Assembly: GCA_963969495.1 (NCBI GenBank)
Contig: OZ018329.1
Location: 143,324,021-143,388,020, forward strand
Source of the DNA: Ceratothoa steindachneri
Taxonomy: Eukaryota; Arthropoda; Malacostraca; Isopoda; Cymothoidae
Direction: 5' to 3'
DNA: 64,000 nucleotides
The notes below the pieces were generated by a model. The model was not told where the DNA came from. It worked only from the letters and a program-made list of their open reading frames with translations, and ran no database searches. The position numbers and the translations under genes are program-made. Within the stretch, counting starts at the first letter, position 1; every line of letters starts with the position of its first letter. Below are positions 32,930 to 45,899 of the stretch, one piece after another.

Positions 32930-33430
32930 CTTTGACCGTCCACGAAAAGTTTAGAAAACGTACATCGTAATTTAAACTGTTCCATTATGGCACGTAAACA
33001 AGGATGGATAATGGCCCTTCAGATTATTCTATTGGGAATCCTATCATTGCCCAACGAATCCGGTTTTTCCCCATTTAGCGGTGTCCCAAGTACCACTCTT
33101 CTTAATTCTAGACAACTTGTCACTTCCTCATCATCTAAAAGTAATTCAAAATTTGTGAATGAATTAGCAAAAACAATGACGCAAATAAATTTCGATCAAA
33201 TGTCTCAAAGACACTTAAATGCGAAAACAAACGTGTATGTTCCTAACGTCTTGTGCAACGCTATGCATGTTTGGGTACGTGTCGATCGTATGAGAAAGCC
33301 GTAAGAAGCGCCAAATGCTAGTCCATTCAAAGTTATCACTCGAAACATCAAAATCTTCGAAATAGAACTCCCTCATGGACGTACTGAAACTGTATCAATA
33401 GACAGACTAAAACCTGTTAGAACGCCATGA
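32930..33430 (+). pseudogene. Ty3/gypsy integrase end, catalytic core deleted
   Basis: The RNase H frame ends at a piece resembling the H2C2 start (SLVFMV), and the next readable part is NVHRNLNCSI followed by MARKQGWIMALQIILLG. The latter is the segment just after the catalytic Glu. So nearly the whole core with its two Asp residues is gone. The frame at 32987-33304 continues with LNAKTNVYVPNVLCNAMHVWVR, the C-terminal fold, and a shifted frame ends with VSIDRLKPVRTP. Confidence 0.72.
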
Positions 33431-33903
33431 ATAAATCATAAGTCTGTAAATAACTATAACTATAACTGTAAATAACTATAGTGAAGTTAATGAAAATATT
33501 TCAATAGAGAATAGCGAATCTAATGTGAAGAATGAAACAAATAATGATAATACCACAGATATGTGTTCGCGTTTTGGTGGCGAATAATGTTTGCAAGAAA
33601 TCCGTGCTATCATTATTTTTAAAGCATGTTGTGTACCGATAGACTCATTGTGAGCTAATAACCAAATAAATTTCATTCTGTATTTACTTATGTTATCAAG
33701 ATGTAAATATATAAATCAGAGTATAAAACATGGATTCTTAACGAACACAAATATAAAGGGCACATCCGTTTGTACAACTATATTATTTTAGTCGAACTGG
33801 TGAACCCTGAACTATGCTTGTATATATGTGTAAATATGTTCATTAGTATATGATATGTATATATTCTATATTAAAGATATTAAGTATCTCTCTCAGGGGG
33901 AAG

Positions 33904-35190
33904 TGATGTGGTGCAAACAATATGTGCACACACAAACCCGAGAAGAAGTAATGTATACACTCAGCCAAGTAAATAAATTTATGTGTGAGAAACGAAAAAA
34001 GAAGAAACTCAACTAAAACATTGTAACTGGTAACTTGATAATTTTAGAACCGTTCCCATTTTTTGATTTCACGAAAAGACAAAAGTCGTGGTAAAAATGT
34101 AAACTGGGAATGGGACTGATTTTTCTGTGCTTACAAAAGGGAACCTTAAAATGAGTTAACTCGATTGTAACGACAGTAGGTGAGCATCAAATTACAACCA
34201 TAATATTATATTTCTATTTTTTTACGGAAGGCAAAAAAAGCGCTTGACCAAATTTCACCGTTATAGTATATTTTCTCAGGTTTTCTAAAGTTTTGTATAT
34301 GTATTTATCTATATGTTTGTAAATGTGTCCAAATATAAAACGAGCTAATCGTGGAAGAGAGATCATTAATTCGAGATCAATCATTCGAGCAAAATCATAA
34401 GCGAGGAGCAGGTTCATATATCGCTCGGGTCATACTAATTAAGTCATTTTACTCCGCATTAGTTGATAACATTTACGCAATTGATCTTACATCAAGACGA
34501 GTCTTATTCAATCATCGTTCATCGTACCAAAGCACGAACATTATGAGAATTGTATTTAATCATCATCAAAGATAACCCCGTGAGATTGATAATCAATCTA
34601 ATTCGAACTCCTCCTCCATTTTCTACACAAAGCCACTAGATAAATAGAACTGCAGTCTTCTTGTTTTCATCACCAATTTGTTCGAAGGCAAAATCATATC
34701 AAAATTTCTACTCATCGCCCAGCCAAAAAATACTCATCCATTACATTTAGGAGTCAGGTAATAATTTCTCGAAACGTTATCATATCACCCAAATCCGGTT
34801 TAATGATCAACGTTTCGCATCAATCTTATGAAGAGCGGAATAGCAAAGAGGATCACGAAACGAGGTGGAATATAAATATATCAAGGTGATCTTCTCATCA
34901 TCCAGAACTCTTCCGAACCATCCAAACCTATTCAAACCTTCCAAAAAGCCCCACCCTCCCTTAAAAATATAACAGGAAAAAGTAACCATTTAATGTAATT
35001 TATCTACCTCTTACTTTTCCTAGTACCCTTTTGCCCTATAATTTCTTGCTGGGGACCTATTATACTAACTGTAATTTAAAATTATCTAATTTACCTTGTA
35101 ACATGTGACATATATAAAATGCCCCCAAAGACATTTCTCTTAGTAGCAAATAAATACCAATTTTACCTTAATCATGTGTTATTCATTACA
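33904..35190 (+). mobile_element. Candidate 3' LTR of the Ty3/gypsy element
   Basis: A purine tract (caggggga, 33895-33902) sits immediately before TGATGTGGTGC, as expected for a polypurine tract and LTR start. The block ends in ATTCATTACA near 35190. Inside, TATATAAAA at 35111-35119 and AATAAA at 35149-35154 fit an LTR promoter and poly(A) signal. There is no 5' LTR in the window to confirm the boundaries. Confidence 0.5.
35111..35154 (+). promoter_or_regulatory. LTR TATA box and poly(A) signal
   Basis: TATATAAAA (35111-35119) lies about 30 bp before TCTCTTAG, a plausible start site, and AATAAA follows at 35149-35154. The compact spacing suits an LTR with a short R region. Inference from motif arrangement only. 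Confidence 0.45.
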
Positions 35191-38100
35191 TCCAAAGAGA
35201 GCTATAATTGTATAAAACATGTTGTTGTAAAAGATATATTCATATAGTAGGAAAAAGCATAATGCTTTACATCCAAAAAGTAGTTGAGGCAGAACTATCG
35301 ATGTACGCAAGACAGAGGCATTTAAAGGAAAACTTTAGTACAACAACGATGAAAATCGCGCTCTTTCTTCGCCATACTTTGATCACTTTTCCGAAAGGAG
35401 ATTTTCTTTTGTTTCAAAATTGGGCAAGTTGAGGAGAATTACGAGTGCCACTTCTTCAACCACCTAAGAATATAGTTTACTTTTTAAAACAAAGCCCATA
35501 TGGTCCCTTAGAACTTTTTCATAATGAACCTTCACCACTTTTTATAAACCGTCGAAGAGGCCTTTCTTGAATCGCGTTCGAAGAAGAAATTCAACAGATT
35601 GTATCTTTATGAAACAAAAAAACAAATCTTAAACGGATTATCACCGATCTGCGGTATTTTAGGCCTTGTATTTTCCCGTGGCAAGCTACACTTGTAGAAC
35701 GACAGCATTTCCATCCTTAGACACAAGTATAAAGCATCCATGTAATCATTTATATAATGTGCTTAAAAGTTTGTGTTAAATTAAGTCAGTATATATTATA
35801 TATGTATCTATAAAATTTTAATTAATTTAATATTTATTTGGATTTACCCTGGCTTTAATTACATCACTAATTGTTCGTGCCGTGGATTTCACCAAATTTT
35901 AATACATGTTCGATGTTATCTTTCCATACTCACCTTGTAATTTTTCAAGAAGTTATCATTTATTTGTACTTGGTGGTAATTCTTTCTTGCTTTGCTAAGC
36001 ACTTTCCAAAAGTGTTATATTGGATTTTAGTCTGGGCTCTGTGGTGCTACCATCAAACGTGTGATCCCTATTTCTCCAAACCAATTCTTCGTGTCGTTGG
36101 GCGTATGGAATGAGCCATTTTCCTGTTAAATTTTAATTTCCTTTCTTCGTGTTGTATAATCTAATTTCTGGTTAGATTGCTGTAAACATGTGATAACATG
36201 GTGTTAATTTTTTTTCTTGACCTAAAAACATCTCTCTTGACCTTGATAAAGAAAGGCATCCCAATACTTTTATAGAACAACCCTCATACTTCTGAATTGG
36301 TACCACATAAACAAGGTGAAATGTTTCTCCAACTATATGTATCACAAATTTAGAAAACAGAAGTGTGGAAAATGGCAAATATTTTACTAAAAAGGTAAAT
36401 TTCGAAATAATATTCTTTTAAGATATATGTAATTAAATGGAATTAAATAAATTACATTTAAAACAAAAGACACTTGTCTTACATATATACCTGATGAATA
36501 CTTTCATCTGACTAGATAACTTTATATCATTGTTCATGTCTCCAATTCATGTGATCTTTGGCCTACTGCTGACGTTTCCTTCTCTTTCCCTCAGATAGAA
36601 ATGTCTGATTGCTCGCTTTGTCTCATTTTAAAGCTTTATTTTAAGTTTTCTCATAACTCCTCTGGATCATATAATTTTGTGAACTTTTATATGAAATTAC
36701 ATTAACCGCCGCATTAAAGTGGATCGAAAAACTTTTTTTTCAGAATTATTTACTTTAATAGTTTGGATAATACGAAGGATGACATTATTAATATCTTTTA
36801 AAAATTTCAGCAACATTCTTTGATATCCTGATATCCTATTACGTCGTTTGAGAGTAAAGCTCAATTCAAAGTTTAAAAGAAAGATATGATGCAAACAAGA
36901 TGAATCTTACCCATAGAAAGGTAGTTAGTAAGGGCACGGGTGAAGATCGACATGAGCTTTGGATTATATTTAGGAGATTTACAATAAACTAAGAGCTGTG
37001 TACTTTTTAAATTCATTCAAGTCACTTTAGAGAGTGACACATTAGATTGTAAAGTATATTGATCTTTATAAATGAAAAATACTGTTAATCCGTCTTTTAC
37101 GAAAGGTTATTAACAGGACAACCTTAGACATAAGAGGAAAAATATATGTTTTCGTTGGCGTTGAGGCACCTTAAAATATTACTTTAGGTAAGTTTTAACA
37201 CACTAAATGTATATGCCTAGCCTATATTTTCCGCACTATTACGTGTCTTAATTCTTAATGAAATTCATATCCCGATTTTTGATCCACCCTACCTTTTATC
37301 AAGTTTAGAAGATTTTTTTCCTGCGATTCTGTACTGATGGCCGAATAATATATTTTACTTCTCTAGCAGCTGTTGTACGATGGCTTCTACCACTTCTTTT
37401 CATTTATACAAAGCTCATGGTCTCCTAACATCTTTTTATTGTGGTTTAGACAACATATCTCGAACATTTTATTGATTTAACAATGTCTACTTCTCTAATA
37501 AGAAAATGGAGTTTTGTCCTTTGTGCATATGTAAGTACTTTAGTTTTAGTTGCATTTCTTATTTGAAACTTTTAAATTAAACAATAATATATATTCAAAG
37601 CTGAAATCTAAAACTGATTGGGTAAATTCTTGATTTAGAAAACAATTAACAATTAATTACACAAAATTTAATAAAGTACTAAATAATTCAAACATATTAA
37701 TATCCAAAATTCTGAAGAGTTTGATTAAAACAGTAAATATATAAATCAATGATGCTGCTTTATACTTTTAGCAAAGGGTGTACAGTATTATCAGTTCCCA
37801 GGAACTCAATATAAATCTTGGCTTAATCAATTGAATTACGGAAAAATGCTATGTGTATTAACTTTGTAGAAATAGGAAGCAATTATCCCATTCGGTTAGA
37901 ACTTAGCAGGCAGAAATGTCAAGTAAATTACCTCACGCTATAGATAGATTAAAAATTGAAAAATCCACTTCGCTATAGACAGAATTTTTTTTTTTTTTTT
38001 TTTAATTAAGGGGCTATCTGGCGACTGCCTATAGACAGAAAAAGGTTCTTTGTATCATAATTACCAATTACATAAATAAGGGTCTAAATAAAACGACCAT

Positions 38101-40100
38101 CTGATACCATTCTATTTTTTTTAATTAACAAAATAACTACCCAACCTGTAAATATACACAAAAAAGATTTGAATAAAGGTTGGTAGAAAAAGAAAAGATG
38201 TTTTGAAGAAGTTTGCACCTTTTGTTATGTGGAGCCAAGAGGGAACAGGAGCTTACCTGACGCTGAAATAAGGTCATCTTTCCTTGCTTAGATCAGACCC
38301 GTTGAAAACTTTTAATCTTTGATTTTATTATCGATAATTTATTATTAAGCTTTTATTTTTGTTAAATCATTTACCTTTTTCCCTCTACTTTTGCAGTCAA
38401 AGATTTGTTACATGATTTTTAATTTTGAAAACATAGGTGATTATAATAAAATGGTAGCCGAGGATGTTAATGTTATCCGGAAAATTGGGTATAGACAAAA
38501 AAAACATTGTGGTTAAGAGAGAAGGAAAGACAACATAAAATAATATCAATTAGATAAAAGGGATTTATCAATGAATGGGTAAAGAATTGCGCTGTGAGAG
38601 AAGCAAACATTTAAACTCTTTTTTTTTCTACTGTGACGTCAAAGTTGGTTGTGATCTCCACACAGGATTCGAAATATTTCAGAAGCGTGGATACTCGTCG
38701 GTACCTGCTGCTTGTTGCAGGTGAGAGAAAGAGAGTGTTTAAGGAAAATGGAGAGTAATTTTCATTAATTTCACCCTGTCTGTCAGGTGTCGGGAGAACG
38801 GTAAATTGACCGGTCACAGAAAGAGGAAGCACCAATTCTGCGTGTAATTGTTGATGGGGAAGAAACCCTTTAAATTAAATGACACTTTGGCTCTTTCTTG
38901 GACAGAGGAGATTCTCCGATTCGATTACTCGATTTCGTGATGCAACACTTCTTTTTCTGTGTTATATGTATTTCTATATCTCTCATCGCAGTTGTTTGTG
39001 TTTCTGTCTTTCTCGTCTTATATTCTTTTCCACTTGTACTCCTTTGAGAATTAAGAAATTCCCGCACTAATAATCAAGACCGAAAAAACAGCTAAATTAC
39101 GCACGAGAGGCGCCGTTGTCATGGCACACGTGGCCTAGGCACCAATTATTATATTCCATAACCACATATTAAAAGGGAAGAGAACTAACATCCATCATTT
39201 ATAAGAGGATGCAAGCCATAGTGTAAGATGGTAAGACCCTGAAGAGGGAGAAATAGTAGGCACAATTTATTTTAAGTCAACCTCATTTCCCGGTACAATT
39301 GAGGTTACAGTTTAGTAACTTTAAACCACACAGGGAGTCCCTGCATAACTTGTTAGAATTGGTACCTGTAGGATCTGAACAGCATGCTGACCCGAGTTCA
39401 AATTAGTAGAGGCCTCTCACTGGGTTGACATGAACGTTCTAATGTGCTTGAGAAAGTTTTTAGAGCTCTTTCCCCGCTCTCTCTCTCTCTTGCTCAGTGT
39501 TAATTTAATATTTATTTCTTTTCACTCTAAGACTATTGCTTCAACCTTTTGTTTCCCCACACCTAGTACCAGGAGGAACTTTTCTCACCAATACATAGTG
39601 CAAATTAAAGAAGATCCCGCCCCTGGGTTGAGTTGAACTCTTTGACTGAGCTGGGGTAAGTTATTGGCGCGCTTGATCCTCGCTTCCTCTCAACATTCCT
39701 TTATCTCTACGAATATCCCCTCAACTTGAGAAGGTGCGAAGTCCGTCGGGTTGCCGTGACTAGGTGAAATGCACACCATCCCAGGATGGCCTAGTGCCAG
39801 GGTTTGATAATAGTGCAATCACCAACCCTCCTCGTTAGGCGACCCGCCTATCTCTACTTCTCTTTATTACATACCAAACTACCACCTTCCGAGTTCGCTC
39901 TTTTCTTTTCACAGAGTTTCTTGCTGCTAGGCAAAAGTTTGTCCTCGGGCCAGACCTTAGTCGAGTAACGGTGTATAACCCTGTGGTTCCTACCTACTAC
40001 GATGTCTGAAAGCCCGCTAGCTGAGTAAAGTATTAGGTAAGGGGTGAGCTGGGCCATTGACTCTGCTCCTCGCCTTTGATGACACATATATATAATATGG
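35191..40100. other. Long spacer without recognised genes
   Basis: AT-rich DNA with only short open frames, none recognised. Landmarks are a poly(T) tract at 37987-38003, a third TGACGTCA octamer at 38634-38641, and a GC-richer patch from about 39600 to 40100. I see no LTR, TIR or tandem array in it. Confidence 0.4.
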
Positions 40101-40810
40101 CTAAGACATTACCATCTTTTATTGACAAGGCTTGAGGACAAATTCGTCTGAATGGCAGACCGAGTTGACAAGACCCATTTTAGCCCGAACTCGTGTGCCG
40201 AGTATGTGCAAAGGTTCACATTTTGAAATTTTCCGATCTTATTGAAACTTTTCTTTTAACTTCCAAAACATTTGAAGGTTATTGCATCTATCTTTCACGC
40301 AACTCCGTTTTTTTATCTATGTCCACAATATAGAGTAATTGTTTATGAATATTGGCACATGAAGATCGTTCTCCAATCCCTGCCTCGCCCTCCCAAATTT
40401 TCGGTAATGAAGAGAAATAACCATTGGTAGGATTCCCCTCTCTCACCATTTATATGCATCGAGAGCGGTTTTCGTTTTGCATCTTTGGAGCCACATTTGG
40501 GCAGCTCTATATCATAAAATTAGGTGATCCCACACAGTGCGCTTTCTCAGTGGTCGCACAAACCTTATTTCTCCTATGTCTATCAATGAAGCGGATTCTT
40601 CCTCAACCCTTTCTTTAGAGTTAGACTCGGACTACTCTATATCTACACAAGCGGCTAACTCACCTTAACTTTTCACATGGAATTGTCAGAAAATCAGGCA
40701 TGCATCCTAGTAACGACCGCTCCCGGGGGGAGTGGCTCAAAAGGTAGAACTCCCATTGATCGGCAAGTGTTGGGTGGAACCTTCGGGCATTTCCTCTTAC
40801 TGTTTTGTAA

Positions 40811-41287
40811 TCATGTATATTCAGTTTTCAGGAGTTCAGAGTCCTGCACCCCTCCCCCCTCTCTTTCCAAATGAAGGTCGGTAAGCCAGCCAAAGGCTAC
40901 AGGACTGAAGGGAGCTCGCTTGAGAAAGGTGACACCTTGAATACTGGATGGCGACTTGGAGCCTCCCCTTGAGCTTGATATGTTCCCGAAGATAATCACG
41001 ACACAGAGCGTAGGATCTCTCATGGTGGTAAAGCTCGAACCTGATTCCACCCCTGTAGAAGCTTCTCATTAGGCAGCTTGGGCTCCAGAAGAAGAGACTG
41101 GCATAGTAAGCCCAACCTCCGACCATAAGTCATCAAAGGTGACAGCTCCTAGAGTTCTGCCTCCGTGAAGCGTACGGCCATTCCCACGAGGGTCTACTTT
41201 TTTAAGGTGCTTTCGAAACAAATCAGAGGAGTTCCAGAGGTTCGTCAACCTCCGTGTATTCGTTATCAATATTTCTTTAGGAGGCAA
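40811..41287 (-). other. Open minus-strand frames of unknown identity
   Basis: Three overlapping minus frames (40811-41050, 40836-41126, 41069-41287) remain open inside the LINE where endonuclease is expected. Pieces such as GRTLGAVTFDDLWSEVG look protein-like, and one (ELYHHERSYALCR) vaguely recalls Jockey ORF1, so an inverted ORF1 segment is possible. I cannot assign it. Confidence 0.25.
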
Positions 41288-41479
41288 TGCTTAGCGCGTG
41301 TCACCTGGCACTCCAGCGGTATAAGGGTTTTGCAACCCTGCCATCATAAAATGGGGACCAAGCAGGATGATGCGCCATTTTCACCCGGTATAATGTTTTA
41401 GATCTTATGTTTGCTATAGATCCATCCTTTCAGTCATTGCAGTTCTTCTTCAGCTGGATAGTTGGTATACTGTGATATC

Positions 41480-42470
41480 TACGTACATTCTACCGTCAGC
41501 CGGCTTGACGCGGGGTATTTTCGCCGCGTCGTATTACGGGTACTGACGCCCTTAATTTTGCTCATATATTTGAACCGTAGATACCATATTTTTTGCAAAC
41601 TGCACGATTAATCGCATAGGACAGATTGTTACCCACCAGATTGTCGAGCTAGAGCTGGTTGTCTTAAATGCTGGGTTGACACATTACTCTCCTACAACAG
41701 CTTCATTTTTTATTTTTTATTTATCCCTTTTTTTAGGAGGCAGAGCCTGATTTTGGGTATGATGTGGTCGATGACCTCCATAGTAATAACTTTCCAAGTA
41801 AAGTTCGGGTTTTCTGCCGCATGAAAGACCAGCCAGGTTCTTTTGAACCGGGCGTGTTGGATCACATTTCAGAAAATGACTGATTTATCTATCTCAGTCG
41901 AGGAGTTTAAGTCAGTGGATGAAGGCGTTGAGTTCTTCTCCGGCAACGTCATCACTGTGCCCTTGATTACTATTTCTAGAAAGTCTGGTCGACTTGTATG
42001 CTGTCAGCTTTCTTGATAGCCAGTCAATCGTGTGATTGCTCTTATTCATAAGCGTTATGTCTACATGCACTAAAAGTGCTTGTCCGAACAATTTCACTGC
42101 CGGTTAATTTTGTTGTGCAATGGCTAGTCTTTCGGTATCATTCGAAGCACTCCCGGCGCTCGCTCTGGCAGGCACACGTTTTTACTTAACAGAAAGTCTC
42201 CTCTTGCGCTGGTGTGGAAGCGAGTGAAAAGGATTCGTTGGAGGTCTTCGGAGAACCTTGTCTAGTGTTTTCAAGAAGAACGGGTCCTCAATCTCGAACT
42301 CCGTTTCCATGGCTGACTCTTTCGTTACCGCTTTCTCCACATCCTGTAGCTGACAAGTTGCTTCACCAGTAACCAATCCAAGTCTTGATGTCAATGAAGG
42401 CCACCGAGTGGACTTCACCTCCAGAAGTGGAGAATCATTTAATGACCGGTTTATGTTAGGTTAGTTTCTT
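41480..42470 (+). pseudogene. Jockey-type endonuclease end and linker
   Basis: The APE-type endonuclease nicks target DNA to prime reverse transcription. Shifted frames read FDYDVV-like and DDLHS (the D-x-H region), PGSFEPGVLDH, VEEFKSVDEGVEFF, and IHKRYVYMH, ending in VWKRVKRI. These match the same section of Jockey-type ORF2 and the section at 8400-8600 in copy 1. At least six frame changes are present. Confidence 0.6.
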
Positions 42471-42839
42471 CTCTCTATCGTTTCATGCGCGAAAAATGCC
42501 CCTATTCCGGCTGATATCCCTTATTCAATGCTACGACACCTACTTGAGAGAGTCTGCCGTTTATGCTGAATTTTCAACAGGATCTGGACAGCTTGTACTT
42601 TTACAGACTACGGGTAAATAGCTTGTTTTTCACAAATAGTGGAGAACTCTCTCAATCCAGGCTTGTTTTCGCACAATTAATTTACTCTTTTGCGTCTGCA
42701 AGGTGGAGGAGAAACACCTTAGTGTTTTTATGTCTAGAAAGAAATGAAATGTAGACAACATTTTTAATCAAGTCGGTGCAAAGTATCTACGTCGAATGCT
42801 CTTCTCCGACTTGATTTTAAATGCTCGCAACAAGGCATA

Positions 42840-43491
42840 TCTTTGTAGATTGCAAAACAACACAGTGTTTTTCAATCTGGAGAAGAGCTACGACAATGCA
42901 TAGCTTAAGGTATTATGGAGACTCTGAACGCAATGGTTGTGAGGGGACAATTCCCTATCATACATTCTGAATTTTACAAGATCATCAATTCCGTGTAAAG
43001 GTAGAAAAGGCCTCTCAGGCCCAATTGATTAGGAAGTAGAAAGTGTCCACAGTTAAACATTCATTGCTCTGAATATCAACTATATCACTTCTTTATTTGA
43101 ATGATCTTTTGATCTCTTTTGTTGCAGGATGATATACTCTAGAGCGTAGAATCATATATGCATTGAGTAGTCTTATCTATCGCTATGCTGAAGGGCACAA
43201 TTTCGGTTTCTTTTGCCTAGAATAAGGTGGGGAATTTATGCGACTATTCAGGGCTCTACCCCGTCCCAGTCTTGTTTTAAACGATATTCGCCAGAGAAAG
43301 GCGGATTGGCATCACTCATTTATTTTAATTTTGACCGACGCCACCCTAGGAAGGCTCATATTTACAGCAATAGGGCCTACTGTATCGGCGGTATGGAGAT
43401 TCTTCGTTTCGTGACTTTCAGCTCTTGTGGTGCTGAAAGGACTACTGCCCTTACTTCTTTACCAATCCTTTGTTCTTTCAAAGCTGAATAA
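42840..43491 (+). pseudogene. Jockey-type RT palm fragment
   Basis: VFFNLEKSYDNA (motif A; the catalytic Asp position reads N-L-E-K, so it is altered) appears near 42870, followed by a segment like the Jockey region before motif B. The frame at 43213-43491 is a later RT segment but has no YADD box. Highly diverged. Confidence 0.5.
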
Positions 43492-43569
43492 GGGTGTGAC
43501 TTTTAACGCATTCACGGCCAAGTGTATATTTCAGACAATTAAATTATGTGTCCCTCTTTCTCTCCTCTC

Positions 43570-43596
43570 TCTCAATGTATATATGATACATTGAGA
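43570..43596. other. Perfect 11-bp hairpin
   Basis: TCTCAATGTAT (43570-43580) and ATACATTGAGA (43586-43596) pair perfectly around ATATG. It lies just after the LINE fragment and could be part of its 3' region. No terminator function can be claimed in a eukaryote. Confidence 0.65.
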
Positions 43597-43859
43597 TATG
43601 ATATACAATGTATGTTGTTAATAGCCAAAGGAAAGGAAAAGTAATATCACAACCTGGTAAAACTTTGAGGGATATATTACATGACCCTTAAAATCTTAAG
43701 GAAGAAAATGGGGGATTGAGAAACGGAAAATAAAGGGTAACTATTTTAACTGCTATAAATAGATTTTTTATTTACCCTTTTGGGGTGGAACAAACATGTA
43801 CTGATGTTTCATCAAGCAATATTTCAATCTCACCCAGTTGGCGAAGGCAATTTGGCCAC

Positions 43860-44590
43860 TTTGTTTCCAGTCGACCTATTGCATGCTGTAATCGAGTTTG
43901 TAGGCAGCAATGCCAGTAGGACTACCACACGGGTCTGTATCGTAAGTGAGACAGTGTAGTGATCGCTATCGCGCACACACTAACCAACGCTCATTCTAGA
44001 GACCATGTTATTATTGGTTGTAAACAATAAGTCCAACAAGTTATCACCTCTCTTTCGCTCTTCGACCCAATGTGTCAAAATTTTATTGCTAGCAAAGTCG
44101 ATGATTCGTCCTTTTTCCCATTACACTACCTATTAACCCAGTCAACACCACAGAAGCAATAATTGCCTAAATTTGCTTGGACTATTTTTCATACAATCGG
44201 CTAGTTTAGCGTACACGTTTGACTCCTCTTCCTTAGGGTGGCTTTGCGGCCTATAGACCAGCTCAACTAGGTATGGAGAGCTACCAAGATGTATATCTAC
44301 TCCTTGCATCTTGTGAACACTTTTAAAATTGAAAATGAACGCGGGAATTCAGTTAAAGAATTATAAAATGACTTTGCCCTCCTCTCGATTGGGTGTATCT
44401 CAGTAGAACATCCTGTAACCGGTAATCATATACTTATCTTCGAAATCTCGAGTGTCAGTGCAAAACCAGGTCTCTACGATGGCAACCATGTCTATTCTAG
44501 TGTTAAAGGACGAAACGACGCCAAGTTCGTCGAACCGTTTTTGTAGTGACCTAGCGTTGAAGAGTAAGCGTTTAAGGGAAGGCAAGCTAA
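43860..44590 (-). pseudogene. CR1-type LINE endonuclease
   Basis: The start frame at 44400-44585 reads LKRLLFNARSLQKRFDEL, then DMVAIVETWF with the catalytic Glu, as in APE-type LINE endonucleases. Further shifted frames give LGSSPYLVELVYRPQS near 44280, KGRIIDFASNK and NLLDLLFTTNNNMVSRMSVG near 44050-43990, and DSDHYTV (the S-D-H catalytic end) near 43970. RT should follow but the sequence ends near 43860. Confidence 0.75.
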
Positions 44591-44889
44591 TCTACACCTC
44601 CCTTATCTTATTGTGGGTCTCATCTGTACGGTCGAGTTGTTGTTGCTCCAGGCGGCCACATCATCTCAAGCGAAAGGTAAATTGCAGAGACCTGCTTCGT
44701 GGAAACCTGGCTCATCTTCGCTGCCGCGAGTTTGCCAGCAACGGGAATCCCGATTTTTATCAACGTAGGTGTCTACAAAACCCTTGATACGTACTCCATT
44801 CGATTCGAGGTGTGGTGGGTTTACCAATGACGGTGCCATAACGACAAACTCTCTCGATTCTATCCCTGTTGCATTCTCCAGGCGTTCAA

Positions 44890-45414
44890 CTTTTGAAGGC
44901 CGTAGCGCCCTCATTAACCAGAAGGCCTTCTACTCGATAAGATCGGCTAGAGCCATCTTACCTCTGCTGCTGAGGTGGACACCATCCTCTGCATACAACT
45001 CGTCCCATCCAAAGAACCGGTCAATCAAGTCCAGGAATTTTACTTCTATCTGTGCACATAGATGCGTTAGTCTCTCATTAATTCCATTAATTTGCTAGTT
45101 GCATGTACATTAGCAAACTTTCGGGTTATAATCGATACTATCAATCCCCAATTGTTCTTGGCTCCAAGATCTGTCTGAAGTATCATCAAATTGATTAGGA
45201 TAGTTTCAGTGTTTCAGATCCTTGTTTATCTGAGAAAGAGATCGTTCTCACACACAACCGAGACGAGAACAGAGTTCTTGGAAGGACTCCTCACCTTTTC
45301 AATTTCCCTCCCGAGTGCCTCTTTGCCGCGACCCAAAAAAGCATCGGAGCTCCCATTGCTACTCCTCACCTTAACCAAGGTGGCTTTCCAGTTCTCGGAC
45401 TTTAGAGTCTCCAA
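44890..45414 (-). pseudogene. CR1-type ORF1 with esterase-like end
   Basis: The frame at 45226-45414 starts METLKSENWKATLVKVRSSN. Further down, in other frames, come INERLTHLCAQIEVKFLDLI, DELYAEDGVHLSSRGKMALA and LMRALRPSK, continuing into the frame at 44666-44914. The DGVHLS element is the Asp/His end of an SGNH-type esterase, a domain known in ORF1 of CR1-clade LINEs. The Ser-containing start was not clearly found. ORF1 lies directly upstream of the endonuclease, so this is the 5' half of one LINE. Confidence 0.6.
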
Positions 45415-45899
45415 CTAGTGCGCCTTTCACTTCCCTATTTGACCCGAACGCAAAGAGATTTAGAAGTGTTACTTATTCTTCGATGCTACTGGAGCCGACC
45501 TTCTTTCCGTCTCTTTTCCACCCAAGGGTGTCACCCGTGGGCGCTGCAGCATCTCGCTTTCCCTTACCTTCCTTTTTCCTTTCCCTCCTTTTTCTTTTTA
45601 GTCACAGGAGACCCAACAGAGGCTTTGAGTCGGTTCCAGCATCTATCCTCTCAACCATGGTGGTAGAACTGCCACTGATATCAGATTGCCGTGGGTTCCT
45701 ATCGTGTTCCTACCGTTTTAAGTGAAATAACCATGCATTGATTGGGGTTTAGCGCAAGAAACGATCCAAACTTGTCTGAAATTTAATAGTGATGAAAATG
45801 CTACTGAATATACACTAGGAGTGAGAAAAAAAATATGCACGTAGCTTTTTACAAGTTTTGGATTAAGTTATTAGTAAATAAACCGCATTAGATTTTAAT

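Larger units (their letters stand above)
30925..33430 (+). mobile_element. Ty3/gypsy retrotransposon (conventional order), integrase core deleted
   Basis: Plus-strand order is gag tail, protease, RT, RNase H, then integrase fragments, the usual gypsy order, unlike the Gmr1-like copies. The 5' part of gag and the 5' LTR are missing at the junction with the LINE at 30917. The integrase jumps from an N-terminal piece to the region around its catalytic Glu. A candidate 3' LTR follows at 33904-35190. Confidence 0.8.
40500..43500 (+). mobile_element. Jockey-type LINE, copy 2, heavily frameshifted
   Basis: Plus-strand segments appear in order: end of ORF1 (NEADSSSTLSLELDSDYSIS, about 40590), start of the ORF2 endonuclease (FTWNCQKIRHAS, about 40675), end of the endonuclease (41480-41900), linker (41900-42250) and partial RT (42840-43480). 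Nearly every 30-100 bp the frame changes. The stretch 40720-41450 does not read as endonuclease and may be foreign or inverted. No RNase H is seen before the sequence stops near 43500. Confidence 0.65.

Noticed and set aside
39380..39410. tRNA B-box-like 'gagttcaaatt'
   Set aside because: Weak match and no A box or cloverleaf could be folded around it.
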